In this document: piece after piece, positions 33,560 through 45,847 of the stretch
Numbering within the stretch: position 1 is the first letter of the stretch
Layout: each line of letters opens with the position of its first letter
Source of the DNA: Odontocerum albicorne
Taxonomy: Eukaryota; Arthropoda; Insecta; Trichoptera; Odontoceridae
Direction of reading: 5' to 3'
NCBI GenBank assembly: GCA_949825065.1
Contig: OX463847.1
Coordinates: 40,024,831-40,088,830 of the forward strand
DNA: 64,000 bases
Made by a program: the position numbers and the translations under genes
The notes under the pieces: model-generated
What the model was told of the DNA's origin: nothing
Seen by the model: only the letters and a program-made list of their open reading frames with translations
Database searches by the model: none

Positions 33560-33870
33560 ATGGAAGTTAAAGAATCAAGTATGGAAGTATGAACGTATGG
33601 AAGTTAAATGTAGATATACTTGAACTTTGATAAATACATAGGGATACAATGTATGACAGAATATGAAATGAAGTAATTAGAAATGGATGTTAACTTAATG
33701 CTGATGTGTTGAGTAAGATGAAGAAGATTAATGTGAGATGATTTGGACACGTGTAAAAAATGAACGAAAAAAGGTTAACAAAACAGACACGAAAGATGAA
33801 AGGGAAATCGTATGAGCTGTATGAGAAGGTTTGTGAATATGAAAGAGGCAAAATATGTGTATCGAGATAA
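33560..33870 (+). pseudogene. LINE C-terminal scrap
   Basis: It contains YDRI-NEVI-NGC, KMKKINVR, FGHV and KMNEKRLTKQTRKMKG with stops between. These follow the order of the same LINE family as the fragments at 32.9 and 52.9 kb (an RIRNEVI-like site, then WFGHVERM, then RLTKQ). Confidence 0.6.
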
Positions 33871-34290
33871 TTTGTTTACCGCAGCAGGGAAAAGTGTGAT
33901 GGTATTTTGTATTAGATTATAGAGTGAAGCAAACACTGAAAACGCCATGAAATCTATTCCTCAACAGTGTTATGGAAGCCAGCTCTAATTAGTCAAATGA
34001 AGGTAAAGAGATAAAGATCCAAAGGAGTTACGAATGAGTCCTGGTTAGTTTTATTAAGTCACAGCTCTGCTATTGACACTCAATTTTCCAGTATAGAACC
34101 ATTATTTTCAGGCACCTACCGAATTCTTAATTTACACCCCATATAAAGATTTTTTAGGTCTATACAATATTCTCCACTCTGCAAAAAATACATGAAAGAT
34201 GAAATCTCAAGTCTTAGTAAACTATCTTATAAAAGTTAAACCTCAACGTATCCTCCGTCAATTCAATAACCATTTTTTTTTATTTTTTAT
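33871..34290. other. Unassigned spacer
   Basis: No recognised feature. Confidence 0.35.
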
Positions 34291-34387
34291 TTACCTGGTG
34301 TGTTTATTGTCATGTGGCAACCTCTTCCAACCAACCAGAAAGAAGTTTTTATAGGCCTTAAATGTTAACCAGACTGGAATCCTATTT
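34291..34387 (-). mobile_element. SINE-A tail and body, truncated
   Basis: It matches the 21.3-kb copy from the tail (ACCTGGTGTGTTTATTGTC) through GCCTTAAATGTTAACCAGAC to GGAATCCTATTT. It then breaks abruptly into the satellite fragment that follows. Confidence 0.8.
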
Positions 34388-34472
34388 AACGTTGTGACCT
34401 GGTTGAATAAAACACACTGAGGAGGACCAAATGCAAGACATGAGGAAGCAGACTATAACTTGATAAAAATAC
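34388..34472. repeat. Detached 85-bp piece of the 181-bp satellite
   Basis: This stretch is identical base for base to 35748-35832 inside the satellite 1.36 kb downstream. The join to the SINE-A remnant at 34387 is sharp. Confidence 0.95.
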
Positions 34473-35249
34473 CTTCTGTACAGATACAAAACAATCTAGA
34501 GGTCTTGTTATCATTTGACAAATATTTGTCACCAACTCAAAAGGTGTTCATGGGCTAATATAAAAATCAGTCTAGGGCTCTTTTATAGAGTTTTATTGAT
34601 TGAAACTACAATCCCCGGACTAGGTGTCAACTGTTTTACCACCTATTATACGAATATCAAATAACAAAAGGAATTATTTTCAGTACGAAATCGAATTAAT
34701 AAATGTTATTTCACATCAATTTCCGCCACTGTGTTAAGCCCAGCCCATTTAGTGTAAGTCTTCTCCACAAATTCTCACCCCTTAAATCACAAACGAATCA
34801 AAACTTAAGTCTTACTGTATTCTCCTGAGAGAAAAACAGTTGTATGTTTATGCTACACTTTTCTTCGTGTAGTTTATAAAATCTAGGTTTTATTTTCTTT
34901 ATTAAACAATTGGTAAATATTTATACAAACAATTGAAATCACATCTGATGTTTTTTTACCCACCAGAACAATTAATAGTTTGTATAGACAGATACAACAT
35001 ACACGGCATAGTCTGGTGATGTTACAGAAAAATAATTAATAACTCTACCCTCATTAGTATGCTAAGTAGAACCGATAGCAGACGTGTAACAGATTCACTC
35101 GATTATCATTGAATGTCATTCGATAATCAAGTAGCTTTCAAAAGAATGCGAAAGTCCGAAAAAAATAATAAACAAATGGATGCTATCTACCGAGAACATA
35201 TTCCGTACATTCCACAATTAAAGATAGGGGCTAAATAGTTTCACTTAGG
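34473..35249. other. Unassigned spacer
   Basis: No recognised feature. Confidence 0.35.
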
Positions 35250-35345
35250 GCACTTAGGCAGATAATCGATTGAAGATGACCTTCGTCAAGGTAGGTCAGC
35301 AGAAGCACTCACTCCAGAAGTAGTTGCATTTGTGCAAGAGACACA
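35250..35345 (+). pseudogene. Small mariner-like transposase scrap
   Basis: It reads IEDDLRQGRSAEALTPEVVA after a stop. It resembles the linker after the N-terminal DNA-binding region of mariner transposases (EDDPRSGRP...TPE in the 20-kb copy). Only ~35 residues remain. Confidence 0.5.
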
Positions 35346-35639
35346 ATAGATTATTTAAATCGAAAGAAATGGCAGCAAGGCGATGGTTTTCAAAACCACT
35401 GTGCTTTGAATTTACACGATCATCTTGTTATGATAATATTACCTTTAATAATAAATTAACCGAGGTATTTCTCATAAACATACGTATTGCATTCGCTTCA
35501 GTCAGTAATAAGTTTGTAGGCAATCTGACTGTGGAGCTGTCTGGATTTTCTCTATCTTTGAAGGAGTCGTGTACTCTGAATAGGCCCAGATACGGAGTAA
35601 GATGTAGTGCATATAATATACATAAGTGAGGCATAGAAA

Positions 35640-36590
35640 AATCATATTTTTGTGAGTGTGGGGAGATCTGCCATAAACCAAAGTCTACACAGCTGCCCAC
35701 TGTATGCCCTTTCTGAAAGCGTACAGGGACTACACAATCTAATACCGAACGTTGTGACCTGGTTGAATAAAACACACTGAGGAGGACCAAATGCAAGACA
35801 TGAGGAAGCAGACTATAACTTGATAAAAATACTGTGAGTTTGGGGAGATCTGTCATAAACCAAAGTGTAAACAGCTGCCCACTATATGCATTTTCTGGAA
35901 GCGTGCAAGAACTACACAATCTAATACCGGACGCTGTGACTTGGTTGGATAAAACACACTGAGGAGAACCAATTGCAGGACAAGAGGAAGTAGACTATAA
36001 TTTGACAAAAATACTGTGAGTGTGGGGAGATCTGCCATAAACCAAAGTGTACACAGTTGCTCAATACTGTGAGTGTGGGAAGAACTGCCATATACCAAAG
36101 TGTACACAGCTGCCCACTGTATGCGTTTTCAGAAAGCGTGCAGGAACTATACAATCTAATACCGGACGTTATGACCTGGTTGGACAAAACACACTGAGGA
36201 TAAATAAATGCAGGACAAGAAGAAGCAAACTATAACTTGAAAAAAATACTTTCAGTGTGGGGAGATCTGCCATAAACCAAAGTGTACACAGCTGCCCACT
36301 GTATGCGTTTACAAAAAACGTGCAGGAACTATACAATCTAATACCGGGCGTTGTGACCTGGTTGAATAAAACGCACTGAAGATAACCAAATGCAGGATAA
36401 GAAGAAGCATGCGATAACTTGACAAAAATATTGTGAGTGTGGGGAGATCTGCTATAAACCAAAGTATACACAGCTGTTCACTATATAAATGCGTGCAAGA
36501 ACTATACAATCTTATACCGGACGTTGTGACCTGGTTGGATAAAACACACTGAGGAGGGCAAATGCAGGACAGGAGAAAGCAAACTTTTGT
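35640..36590. repeat. 181-bp satellite, five units plus a partial
   Basis: GGGGAGATCTGCCATAAACC recurs near 35660, 35841, 36023, 36259 and 36440 with 181-182-bp spacing; a ~54-bp partial unit sits at 36064. Each unit carries TGTACACAGCTGCCCACTGT, ACAATCTAATACCGGACG, and TTGTGACCTGGTTG. Since 181 is not divisible by 3, the minus-strand frames shift between units and are artefacts. Confidence 0.95.
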
Positions 36591-37187
36591 ATTAAAAAGT
36601 CAATTTGATGAGTATTTTTTTATAAAATTTATAACAGAAATAATTTTTTTTAAATGTGAAGAAGGCACGACATACTGAAGTCGTGAACTTGTTACAAGAG
36701 GCCATTCACAGTTCTTTGAAAAAAATTACGAATTATATGAATGAATTAATTAAAAAATATTTTATTTTGGTCCTTGTATTGTTTCTGAAAATACGTTCAG
36801 TTCATGAAAATGATAATTAACAACAAGACATTATTTCAGCCAAAAAAATGAAGTTTTTGAAGGGGAAAACGTAAAATTAATATTCTTAAAAATTCAAAGG
36901 TAACTAACTTCCTTTAGGAGATAATAAATTATCTCAGAGATGAAAGGTTCCGGAACATCTATACAATAAGAAATAAGAAAGTGACACTTTTTCATAAAAC
37001 TCGTTAATTTTTTTCACGTTTTGATTAAAAAGTTTTTGAATAACAATGGTTATTTTAGTTCATTGGATAAAGACAAAATATTCAGTCAACGTATTTTATT
37101 CACATAATGCTTTGATTCCCATAACTATATCTCACAAATCACCATACAGACCATTTAATATTTCATAACATTAAAATTAACGTACAA
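36591..37187. other. Unassigned A+T-rich spacer
   Basis: No recognised feature. Confidence 0.4.
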
Positions 37188-37189
37188 TA

Positions 37190-37442
37190 CCCGGCGGTAA
37201 GTAATACACATCGGGCTTAAGAAAGAGACTGTCGGCCATAATCGGCTAACTTCGGCTTTATATAGCGTCGTCTCTGTCAATCATACACGTGTTCCGTCGC
37301 GATTTGTCAGTCGTTTAGCTCTCTCTAGAACAGGGATTGTTAGCGCATCGTGCGACAGAGACGACGCTCTACAAAGCAGAAGTTAGCCGATTATGGCCGA
37401 CAGTCTCTTTCTTAAGCCCGATGTGTATTACTTACCGTCGGG
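37190..37442. mobile_element. MITE, 253 bp, with 89-bp inverted repeats
   Basis: The ends start CCCGGCGGTAAGTAATACAC and CCCGACGGTAAGTAATACAC (inverse). They pair over 89 bp with about four mismatches and leave ~75 bp in the centre. TA flanks both sides (37188-37189, 37443-37444), as in Tc1/mariner-type elements. There is no coding capacity. High arm identity suggests recent activity. Confidence 0.9.
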
Positions 37443-37720
37443 TACTATATGTATCTGTCGGATTTATAACTTTATATCAATTTCTTCCAACTAAACAAGA
37501 AGTAGTTCAAAATATTATCAGTGTTTTTGCCCGTACCTTGAAGCTAGGAAACGAAAATAATATTATATATTATTTAAGTATTATTATTTTATTGATTTTT
37601 ATTAAAGAATCAAATGGATTATTTAAGTAAAAGTAACAAAAAATAAAACGAAACAAATTTTTAAACGAAAATAATATTTTTTAATTTTTTTTTACTTTAA
37701 TTACACTTTTGTTGTATATA
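37443..37720. other. Spacer after the MITE
   Basis: A+T-rich, with no recognised feature. Confidence 0.35.
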
Positions 37721-37892
37721 CTACAACCTAACAGGCTTATTGCTGTATGACAATCTCTACCAACTAAACAGAAATACGTTTAAGAGACCTTAAATGAAAA
37801 CTAGACTGGACTCCTTTAAAATCTGCATTGCCACGAAAATTGAACCTCCGGGTTTGAAGATATGTATTTTACCAACTAAGTCACGGAGTTTT
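37721..37892 (-). mobile_element. SINE-A, full length
   Basis: The minus strand has CTCCGTGACTTAGTTGGTAA, GGAGGTTCAATTTTCGTGG, CCAGTCTAGTTTTCATTTAA and a tail with GCAATAAGCCTGTTAGGTTG. It lies directly beside the 3' end of the LINE at 37.9-38.6 kb. Confidence 0.75.
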
Positions 37893-37897
37893 TATAT

Positions 37898-38565
37898 CTT
37901 CTTGTCGTGCCCCATCAGGTCCCCCCGACGTTGGCAACCAGTCTGGCAACGTCTTCTCTATCTTGCGCAACCCGGAATAGGTCCTCCACACGCCTCATCC
38001 CCGTCCAGTTTCTTATATTGCGCAGCCAAGATGTTTGCCTTTTACTAGGGCCACGCTGCCCCTCGATTTTGCCCATCAGTATCAACTGGAGGATTTCGTA
38101 CTTCTCTCCACGTAAAATGTGACCCACATAGGATATCTTGTGGACCTTAATATCTGTCAGCAGCTGTCTACGGCAATTAGCTCTCCTCAAGACCTCCGAA
38201 TCGGTGATCATATCAGTCCACGGTATACGAAGCATCGTCCTGTGCAACCACATCTCGAACGCTTCCAACCGATTCATAGAATGAACCTTCAGCGTCCATG
38301 TTTCCGAGCCATACAACAGAACATACCAAACATAGCACTTCAACGTTCTCTTTCTTAGTTTCAGATTCAATTTATCATTGCAGAATATTGATCTCATTTT
38401 GTTGAATGAACTACGGGCTGCTTCAATACTGCACTTCATCTCCATATCTGGGTCGACAGATGCAGTAATCATACTATCCAGGTACCTGAATTGCTCCACC
38501 CTCTTCAACAGTTCACTCCCAAGCCGCAATGTTATAGCGGAGTAATCTGCCCTGCCAAATTCCAT
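37898..38565 (-). pseudogene. Non-LTR retrotransposon RT C-terminal part (217 aa)
   Basis: This is the longest credible protein remnant besides the mariner. It is uninterrupted from 38565 to a TGA near 37915. Motifs in order: VEQFRYLDSMIT (the YLG-like site after the palm), KCYVWYVLLYGSETWTL (thumb), RLEAFEMWLHRTMLRIPWTD, HKISYVGHILRGEKYEILQL, and GPSKRQTSWLRNIRNWTG, then LFRVAQDREDVARLV. This order is typical of RTE-like endonuclease/reverse transcriptase LINEs of insects. The polymerase YxDD box and endonuclease are missing, so it is 5'-truncated. A short 3' UTR with CACGACAAGAAGA follows before the SINE-A copy. It is dead but fairly young. Confidence 0.9.
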
Positions 38566-39089
38566 CCATTTTGTGTTTGATGTCTCATATGTATGAAAAA
38601 TTATACAATATATATAAATATAGCTGTTTATTATATTTTGTAAGCGATAAGATATATGCTAGCTTGGTAAAAAGTTTTTGAAAAGAAAACAGATATGTTC
38701 ACATTCTTCGTAAGATTTATTCGACAACATAACATAAATTACGAGTCTAAATTAGTGGAAATGTGAAGCGTCGAAATAACATTCGCATATCTTTATTACT
38801 CTATTTAACGCTAAATCAAAATAAAAAATGGAAAACTCTTTATTTCTCTTCTCGTTTTTTTTCTAAATTGCGTAGAAGTATAAATAGGAAAAATGTTATA
38901 TGATATTGCAAAAAAATTGAGAAAGAAAAGCGAGTAACGAACAATTGACTGATATAAAATTTATAAGAAAGCTTGTGGTTTGAATTGCAACATTAATAAA
39001 TCAAAACATTTACTAAGAGTTAAACACTTTTCTCGAAATCAAATTCATCTTTCAAGGTAAACTGAAATTTAGGAGGACCACTAGTTATA
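38566..39089. other. Unassigned A+T-rich spacer
   Basis: No recognised feature upstream of the LINE truncation point. Confidence 0.4.
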
Positions 39090-39829
39090 TATTTTTCATT
39101 TCTTTATTTACACTGGGGTACAAATGAGAGATTTCCATACATTTTTTTAAACACGTTTCCACATATTTGCATCAATTTATCTCGTCTTATACGATTTTAT
39201 GATTTTTGTATTATTTAACATCCTTTCAGTTGAATTTTTTTAGTGTAAGGTGACGGTTCAATATTTTAATTCCTATTATAGTCGTTTACTTGTCCTCTAA
39301 GCCACAATGTGTATAAAATACAGCTTTGAGACTTTAAGGTGGATAAGGTGCATTATATGAGTATGAAACGTTGGGGCTTAGTGGTAAAAATAAATGCGAC
39401 TTAGTCATCTTAAAAAAAAAACGGTACTTTTTGTCCTTAAATCACAAAAATGCCACAATATACTCTCAGATGTATAAATGGATAAAAACTTCAATTGTGT
39501 GGTAAAAAACTCAAAATCGTAAAAAAAATGGCATTTTTACTAATCAAGGTTTATGTGTTAAAATTTTCATTTCGTTGTCTTGAAACATGAATGTAGAAAA
39601 AATGAGACATTGTTGTTCTAATGAGAAAAAAAAACTAGTAATCAATGTCACTTTCAATTCCAAAGAATGTTCCTCAATCAAGAAATCTTTTAAATCAGCC
39701 ACTTCATAGTCTTTAAGGAACGTAAAAATCATAAGTATAGATAATGTGTTAAAAATGCGACTTTTTACATTTATGGTACAAATAGGCAGGGTTGTGCAGT
39801 CGGTAACAAAATTTCCGACTCTAGAAAGC

Positions 39830-40260
39830 TTAATTTTTTACTCTGACTCCAAAAACAACCGATTCCACGGCTCCGACTCCTGACTCCGAGTCCTGACTCT
39901 AACTCCTGACTCCGACTCCTAACTCCGACTCCTGACTCCACCTCCTGACTCCGACTCCTGACTCCGACTCCTGACTCATGACTGACTCATGTTTTCGACT
40001 CCTGACTCTAGCTCCTGATTCAGACTCTTCACTCCGATTAGTGACTCAAGCTCCTGACTTCGACTCCTGAGTCAAGCTCCTGACTCCAACTCGTGACTCC
40101 AACTCATAACTCCGACTCCTAACTCCAACTCCTGACTCCGACTCGTGACTCCGACTCCTAGCTCCAACTCCTGACTCTGACTCGTGACTCCGACTCCTAG
40201 CTCCAACTCCTAGCTTCAACTCCTGACTCCGACTCCTGACGCCGACTCTTGACGTTGTCG
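39830..40260. repeat. Short-period array of ACTCCTGACTCCG type
   Basis: About 35 variants of a 6/12-bp pyrimidine-rich motif (GACTCC, GACTCCTGACTCC) with CTAGCTCCAACTCC forms in the right part. A 72-codon minus-strand frame is an artefact of it. Confidence 0.95.
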
Positions 40261-41626
40261 TCATTCAACCACAAAAAAGTTACAAATGTATATTTTTGTT
40301 CAAACTCATAGAACAAAAGAGGAAAAATCCGTATAATAAATATCATTTTATGGTATAAAATTACGATTAGTTTTGAAAATTCTTATTTATTTGAAAAGAA
40401 CTCGAGTATCAAAAATGTTACTTTGTGGTGAGTCTCAAGATTTTAAAATAGGTTTTCTTATTGTAGTTATATAATTAATCACAAAATTGTTAAAACCTAC
40501 TAACCTTAAACTAACTTAATTTGGTGGCCTTAGATCGTGAATTATTTTAAGCATGTTAACTGCACACTAAAACCTAAAATGACAGTACCGTTTGTAAATT
40601 TAACTTAAAAATAATAATTCTGTCATCTATGTTAAAATGGGTAAAAGTGACATTCTTTTCACTCTCTCGTCTTTTTGGGAGTAAAGTGTTAAATATGCAA
40701 TTTTGTGGTCGGATAGTAATTCAAGGGACAATAATTCATCATTGTGGTCTTCAAGGCAAAAAAATATTTTAATGTTTTGATGCTAAGACGATTGTATTCT
40801 TATTACACAAAGTGTGATTACAGTATTTGACATTTATGACAAAATTACGTGCCGTAATTTCGCTTTAAAGGTTTAAAGAAACAAATATTCAGCAGTTTAA
40901 AAAATACCATAAAACAATGTTTTAATCTTATCGTACCTATAAATATTTTTTTCGTTAATTGCACTTTGCGGTCTAGTGTGTAAAATAAAATAATAAGAAA
41001 TTACTCCAATGGTCTAAAGTGCAGATGGGACATAATTGTTACTTCATCGTCCTTAAGAAACAAAAAAACATCGTCCTTAAGAATTAAACATTTCAATATT
41101 TGGTTTTGTTGGCAAAAACATACATATATTTTTTGATATTGACTAAGAGGCACAACTGTGTTTAAATTATTTTAAATGAACAAAAAAAATAATATTCTGA
41201 CAATGTCCAAAATACCACGCTTTACAACTTCTAAGGCTAGTGTTAAAAAATGTCAAATTGTAGATATTAAGGCATAATGCTTCTTAATGCTCTTCATGCG
41301 TTTGAGTGTCAAAAATTTGAAAAATAAACTTTCTGATCTTTGTCGAAAAGTTTTCACAACTTCCATTTTCGTGTTATAGACACATCCGTTTCAAAATTTT
41401 CAATTGATGTTCGGTCACCTTAGGCTCTGAGGTGCAAAAACGGAATCAAAATACAATGGAGTATTCTTAAAGGCATGAAAATATCAACATTGAAAGTTTA
41501 AAAAAATAATAATGTGCGAAATATAATTTTAGGTTAAAAGCGCTAAAGTGTCGAAAATGACACTATATTAAAAAAGTTGAAAAAAGAAGAAGATGCAAAT
41601 ATGTGGTTTAAGGGCATAATCAGTTC

Positions 41627-41717
41627 AACATTTTTTGGCATTTCAAGTGACAAAATTCCATCATTAATTTTTAAATTCATTAGTTGGAGTTTTGTCACTT
41701 GAAATGCCAAATGTTTT
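41627..41717. repeat. Inverted repeat with ~33-bp arms
   Basis: TTGGCATTTCAAGTGACAAA in the left arm (to 41660) pairs with its inverse in the right arm (41685-41717). The spacer is ~24 nt and arm mismatches are few. Confidence 0.85.
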
Positions 41718-42599
41718 AAATGTGATACATTGAAATATTAACAAAAGTAATTCGTTATCAGCTGTTACAAATGTTTCACTTATGTAATTTTGTGGTCTTT
41801 AAGGTACATAATCGCCTAAAACTGTTTTTGTTTGTGTTTAAAAGGCGCAAACATTTATGAATCACACATTGTTACCAAAAAGAAAAAATACTATTTTATT
41901 GTTATAAAGTTTTAAAATTGACAACAATCGTATATTGCGTATTTATATACACAATTGTGTTAAGATGACATTATCTATCTTACATCATACTATGCTACAG
42001 TGACTAATTTATCTTAATGGTAATAAAGACATAAAAATGTCAATAATGTTACTCTTTTAGACACAATCAGTTTCTAAATTGCCACACATATCAATAATTC
42101 TGGTCACACGACTATTTTTTTCTTTTAATGTTGTCTTATTTAAGTCTTAAGACGCTAAAGTAAAAAATGGCTCTGTCAAAAAATGTCAAAAAACCCACAG
42201 AGAGAACTTTAAAAGATTTTTTACACCACTACTTTGAAACATCCTGATTACAAATAAGAACAAAAGTCAGGAATAACGGTCAAAAGAATGCCAACTTTTG
42301 CTCTTGAAAACAAAAAATAACACAAATGACTCAGTGTAGCATTTCTTGCATGAAAAAATAAAAATGTCATTTTGTGTGCTGAAAAGCGCGAAAGTGTAAA
42401 AAATACAACATTATAGTCTAAAAGGCAAAAAATACGAAAAAAATATCACACCGTGATATCAATTGAACAAAAATGAGAAATATGTATGCCACTTTATGGT
42501 CGTCGGTACTCTTTTTTTCTGACATTTCAGCTCTCTTTTTTGGACAACTAACCCACTTTTTCACAATTAAAAAATTCTACATAAAAAAATAACTAGAAA

Positions 42600-43340
42600 C
42601 TTCCGTGACAATCTACATACTCGTATATACCATCACGCCACTTCCCTGTCAAGGTAAACATAGAGAAACAGATCACCAAATCTTCTTATTACGACAAAAT
42701 TCCTTTGCCTCCTCCACATTCATACATCTACTAACAGCTCCTTGCGTTTCTTTTACTTCTTACCTTTCCTTGGTCCAGACATACTTTTTTCAGTCGTACA
42801 ATCTCACTTTTGATTGCATTATACATTCATTATAAGTCAATTGTTATATTATACGTCATTATACATTTATTATAAGTGAATTTTATATTATAAGTCATTA
42901 CATTGATAATAAGTCTATTATTATATTATAAGTCAATATTTCGCCCCCTATTCGTTTGACATGTCCAAACTACCTCCACATGCTCTTTTTCACTCTACTT
43001 AATATATCAGTTTTTAGATTTCATCAACCCTTAATAATTACATTTCTTTTTCTGTCATATGTTGACATGCCAGCTACACTTATCAAAGCACACATATCGG
43101 GTGAATTTCCTAGGCTCCTTTCAGTATTTTTTCAAGTTCACGTTTCACTGGCATACATCAATGTTGATACTTATAAGTTATTTTGATCATTTCAGCAGAT
43201 ATTATTATTTATTTGTTTTCAACGTATATCTTTTAACACCTCATTTTATTTGTTCCTACTTCAGCTCATCATTCAATATTTCGTTCCACTTAATCATTGT
43301 CTGAGAACATCGTTCCTTGATAGCGTTTCATGAAAATCTA
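42600..43340 (-). mobile_element. Antisense LINE-derived block
   Basis: It has CATCACGCCACTTCCCTGTC, TTGCCTCCTCCACATTCATA, CCTTGGTCCAGACATACTTT and TGACATGTCCAAACTACCTC. Inverted, the third phrase reads KVW-DQ, as in the LINE fragment at 44.8 kb. Similar blocks lie at 12.9, 54.8, 56.5 and 61.4 kb. An inner stretch (42825-42940) has ATTATAAGTCA repeated. Confidence 0.5.
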
Positions 43341-44334
43341 GCCTAACGCTTAAATAAACTAAAAAAGAGTTGATAGCTTTCCAGCTCACTGAAACTCTCA
43401 TAAAAACATGAAAAATGCAATGAAATACTTATCCTTTATCTAAAAACCACTGTAAATCAGTCCTACGAGTTAAATTGCTCGGAAAAGATAACTTCTTCTA
43501 AGCTGTCAGCTATTTGTTTCTCTAGTTTTGTGTTAACATTTATTTGAAACCTCCCTTCGCTAGCTCTTTTTTATAAAGAATTGTCTAAGATAAACTGACT
43601 TAATCATCATCACGCCATGTCCTTATTGAAATAGGCAGAGATAATATATTTCTACTTCATTATATCTTGGAACACATTTTTTGCTTCTGAAACGTCCATA
43701 CACACATGGTTATAAATAATCTTATGAAGGCTTTCCCCTTTTCTCTTTCAGAATTTGATTCATTTGGCTGTTCTACATTTTTTTAAGGTTTTCCGAAATT
43801 CCTCGGACTTTCAATACTTTAGTAATTATGATTAAGTTACCAAAGAAAAAAAATCGGTCAATCAATACGCTTTGACTTGGTATAATTTTTTTATTGTGAT
43901 TTCACACCTTAAAAAATGTCAGTAAAATCTTTTGTAATTTGAGCATGTTCATTTTATGAATTTTAACGAGCGTGTTCATTTTATGAATTTTAACGAGCGT
44001 GTTTATTTTTTAAAAGCTGTAGAAGGTAGTTGTTAAACATGCATGGCATTTGAAAAATATGTGGTTTAATAACGTACTGCACAAAACAAGTTTATAAAAT
44101 GTTCTTTTTGCAATCAATCAATTAAAGATTCACTTCCTTAACGACGACTTTGCGTTATTGATAGTGAAAAGTAAGGTGTCATCATTGAAAAAAAAAAGAA
44201 TGTAACGTGTCAAGGCCTTTCTGAAATGTTTAAAGTCAGTAGGGAAATACTTTGTTAGTATTTGTATCATATTTAAAAAATCACGGAAAATATGCAAATG
44301 AGTCCCACATGGACAAAACTTTAAAAATAGTCAA
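43341..44334. other. Spacer with small duplications
   Basis: A further short antisense LINE-like piece lies at 43605-43690 (CATCACGCCATGTCC). A 33-bp unit TGTTCATTTTATGAATTTTA plus ACGAGCG is repeated at 43947-44005. Confidence 0.45.
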
Positions 44335-44735
44335 GACTAGTTAATCCAAAGAAAGTGTTATTCTTGCAGAACAATGCAAGACCTCATACTACAAGATGTA
44401 TCCACGGAAAAAAATGCTTTAGGAGAAGAAACACTGCCTCATCCCCCATATTCTCCCGATATTTATCTTACTGATTATCAGCTCATTTTGGCGCTAGATA
44501 ATCACATGCGAATTAGATTATTCACCAATAAAATTAATATCGAAGCGTGGGTAAATAGATTTTTTTAATTCTAAAGACACAACATTTTATAAAAGCGGAA
44601 TATACAAACTTGTTTCCCGTTGGGAAAGTAATAAAAAATGTGAAGTCGATTATTTTAATGAAAAAGAAAATTTCTGCATGCGTGTAATTTTTATTTTCAA
44701 AAGCCCCACGAACTTTTTTAACCTAATATTTGTTT
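44335..44735 (+). pseudogene. Mariner-like transposase C-terminus with one element end
   Basis: It reads VLFLQNNARPHT (the second catalytic site, with D changed to N), then a break, then HPPYSPDIYLTDYQL (the third site), INIEAWVNRFF, then FYKSGIYKLVSRWES. This is the C-terminal third of a mariner transposase distinct from the two other families. About 60 bp past the stop, CCCCACGAACTTTTTTAACC followed by TA looks like the element's right terminal repeat. No left end was found. Confidence 0.7.
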
Positions 44736-44789
44736 TGTGGAATAACGCCAGTAGGGATGGACGGAAATTTAAGGGTGATATATAAATGA

Positions 44790-45003
44790 AATGAAAAAGA
44801 GCCCTTTGAGAAGGTTTAAATATGTAAAACGAATAAATGGAGTAATATCTATAAAATGCATATACAATGCAAATATGTACAAAAGATTTGATAGAGAAAG
44901 ATCGATAAAAGTATGGTTAGATCAAGTGAAAAATATTTTGAAAGAAGAAAATGTAAAAAGTCAGAGAAATCTTAGGTGTATGAGTGTAAAAATACAGTCA
45001 TAG
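44790..45003 (+). pseudogene. LINE C-terminal fragment
   Basis: An open frame of 70 codons contains RERSIKVWLDQVKNILKEEN and VKSQRNLRCMSV. This is the R-x-W-x-D-x-V-x-x-L...NLR-CM signature found after the reverse transcriptase in a lepidopteran LINE type (compare 1.4 kb and 61.6 kb). The upstream domains are absent. Confidence 0.6.
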
Positions 45004-45660
45004 AGTGTAAAATTGGCCATACATGTTAAATGTGTTGCGATAGAAATTCAAGTGTTTTTTTTTCTCTCTACTATTCCTATAATAAAATAGAGTGGTGGTT
45101 TGTATGCATTTATCTCTTTTGTATGAAGTATATCTGCGGGTATTTTGATGGGTGATAATCTCTCGCAAAAAAATGTTAGAAATAAAAATGTTAAGTGCAA
45201 AACAGAAACAATTTTGAAGTATATAGAACAGTTATTAAAAACACATTTAACCCATTAACTGCCGTATAATTTCCTTTATAATTACCGTGTTAAAAAAATC
45301 AAATGCATGTATAATTAACTTCCATATAACTCTTACAAACCTGGGTTCATATAGTTTTTTTTTACCTAAAAAAATTGAAATAGAACGGCGATAGGCATTT
45401 TGAGCACCCAACAAAAGTTTATATGAAAGCCTTTAGGCGCTTTGAGCACTGAATGTGACTAGAAAAAAATCGTCAGTAGATGTTTAACAAAGTTGTTTTA
45501 TCTTAATTGAAGGATGAAATCAGAAGCAGAAAATTTCTTAAGATAATATATTAAAGAAGATGCTGCCTGAAACATAAGTGTTTAAGGAACTTCAAAGAAA
45601 ATTATGAATATTATGATTTTCATTCATAGTTGTTTTTTATTTCATTTTCATTGTATACAG
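45004..45660. other. Unassigned spacer
   Basis: No recognised feature. Confidence 0.35.
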
Positions 45661-45847
45661 TATAATCTTGTAGATTAATTGATTATGTATGTACAAACAT
45701 TTTCCAATAAATCAGAAGAGAGTTAAATAAACCTTAAGTGAAAACCCGAATGAACCCATTTCTAAAAAAAATAGTACCTACGAGAATCTAACCCGCAAAC
45801 CCCTAGTTAGAGAAGAGGCGTTGTATTAACTAGACCACAGAGATTAT
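45661..45847 (-). mobile_element. SINE-A, diverged
   Basis: Head on the minus strand: CTCTGTGGTCTAGTTAATAC; B-box region: GGGTTAGATTCTCGTAGG; the body aligns with other copies (CTTAAGGTTTATTTAAC). The tail is badly decayed. Confidence 0.65.

Larger units (their letters stand above)
39090..42560. repeat. Degenerate A+T-rich low-complexity tract
   Basis: Short phrases recur without clean periodicity: TTTGTGGTCTTAAGG-like, GGCAAAAAA, AAAATGTCA and ACACTTTGTGG. Examples lie near 39300, 40700, 41030, 41610 and 41790. It looks like an ancient, diverged array, but a self-comparison is needed to show this. The 12-bp array (39830-40260) and an inverted repeat (41627-41717) lie within it. There are no genes. 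Confidence 0.45.

Noticed and set aside
35428..36509. Series of minus-strand frames with TLWFMADLPTLTVFLS-like repeats
   Set aside because: They shift frame every 181-bp satellite unit, so they cannot be a conserved protein.
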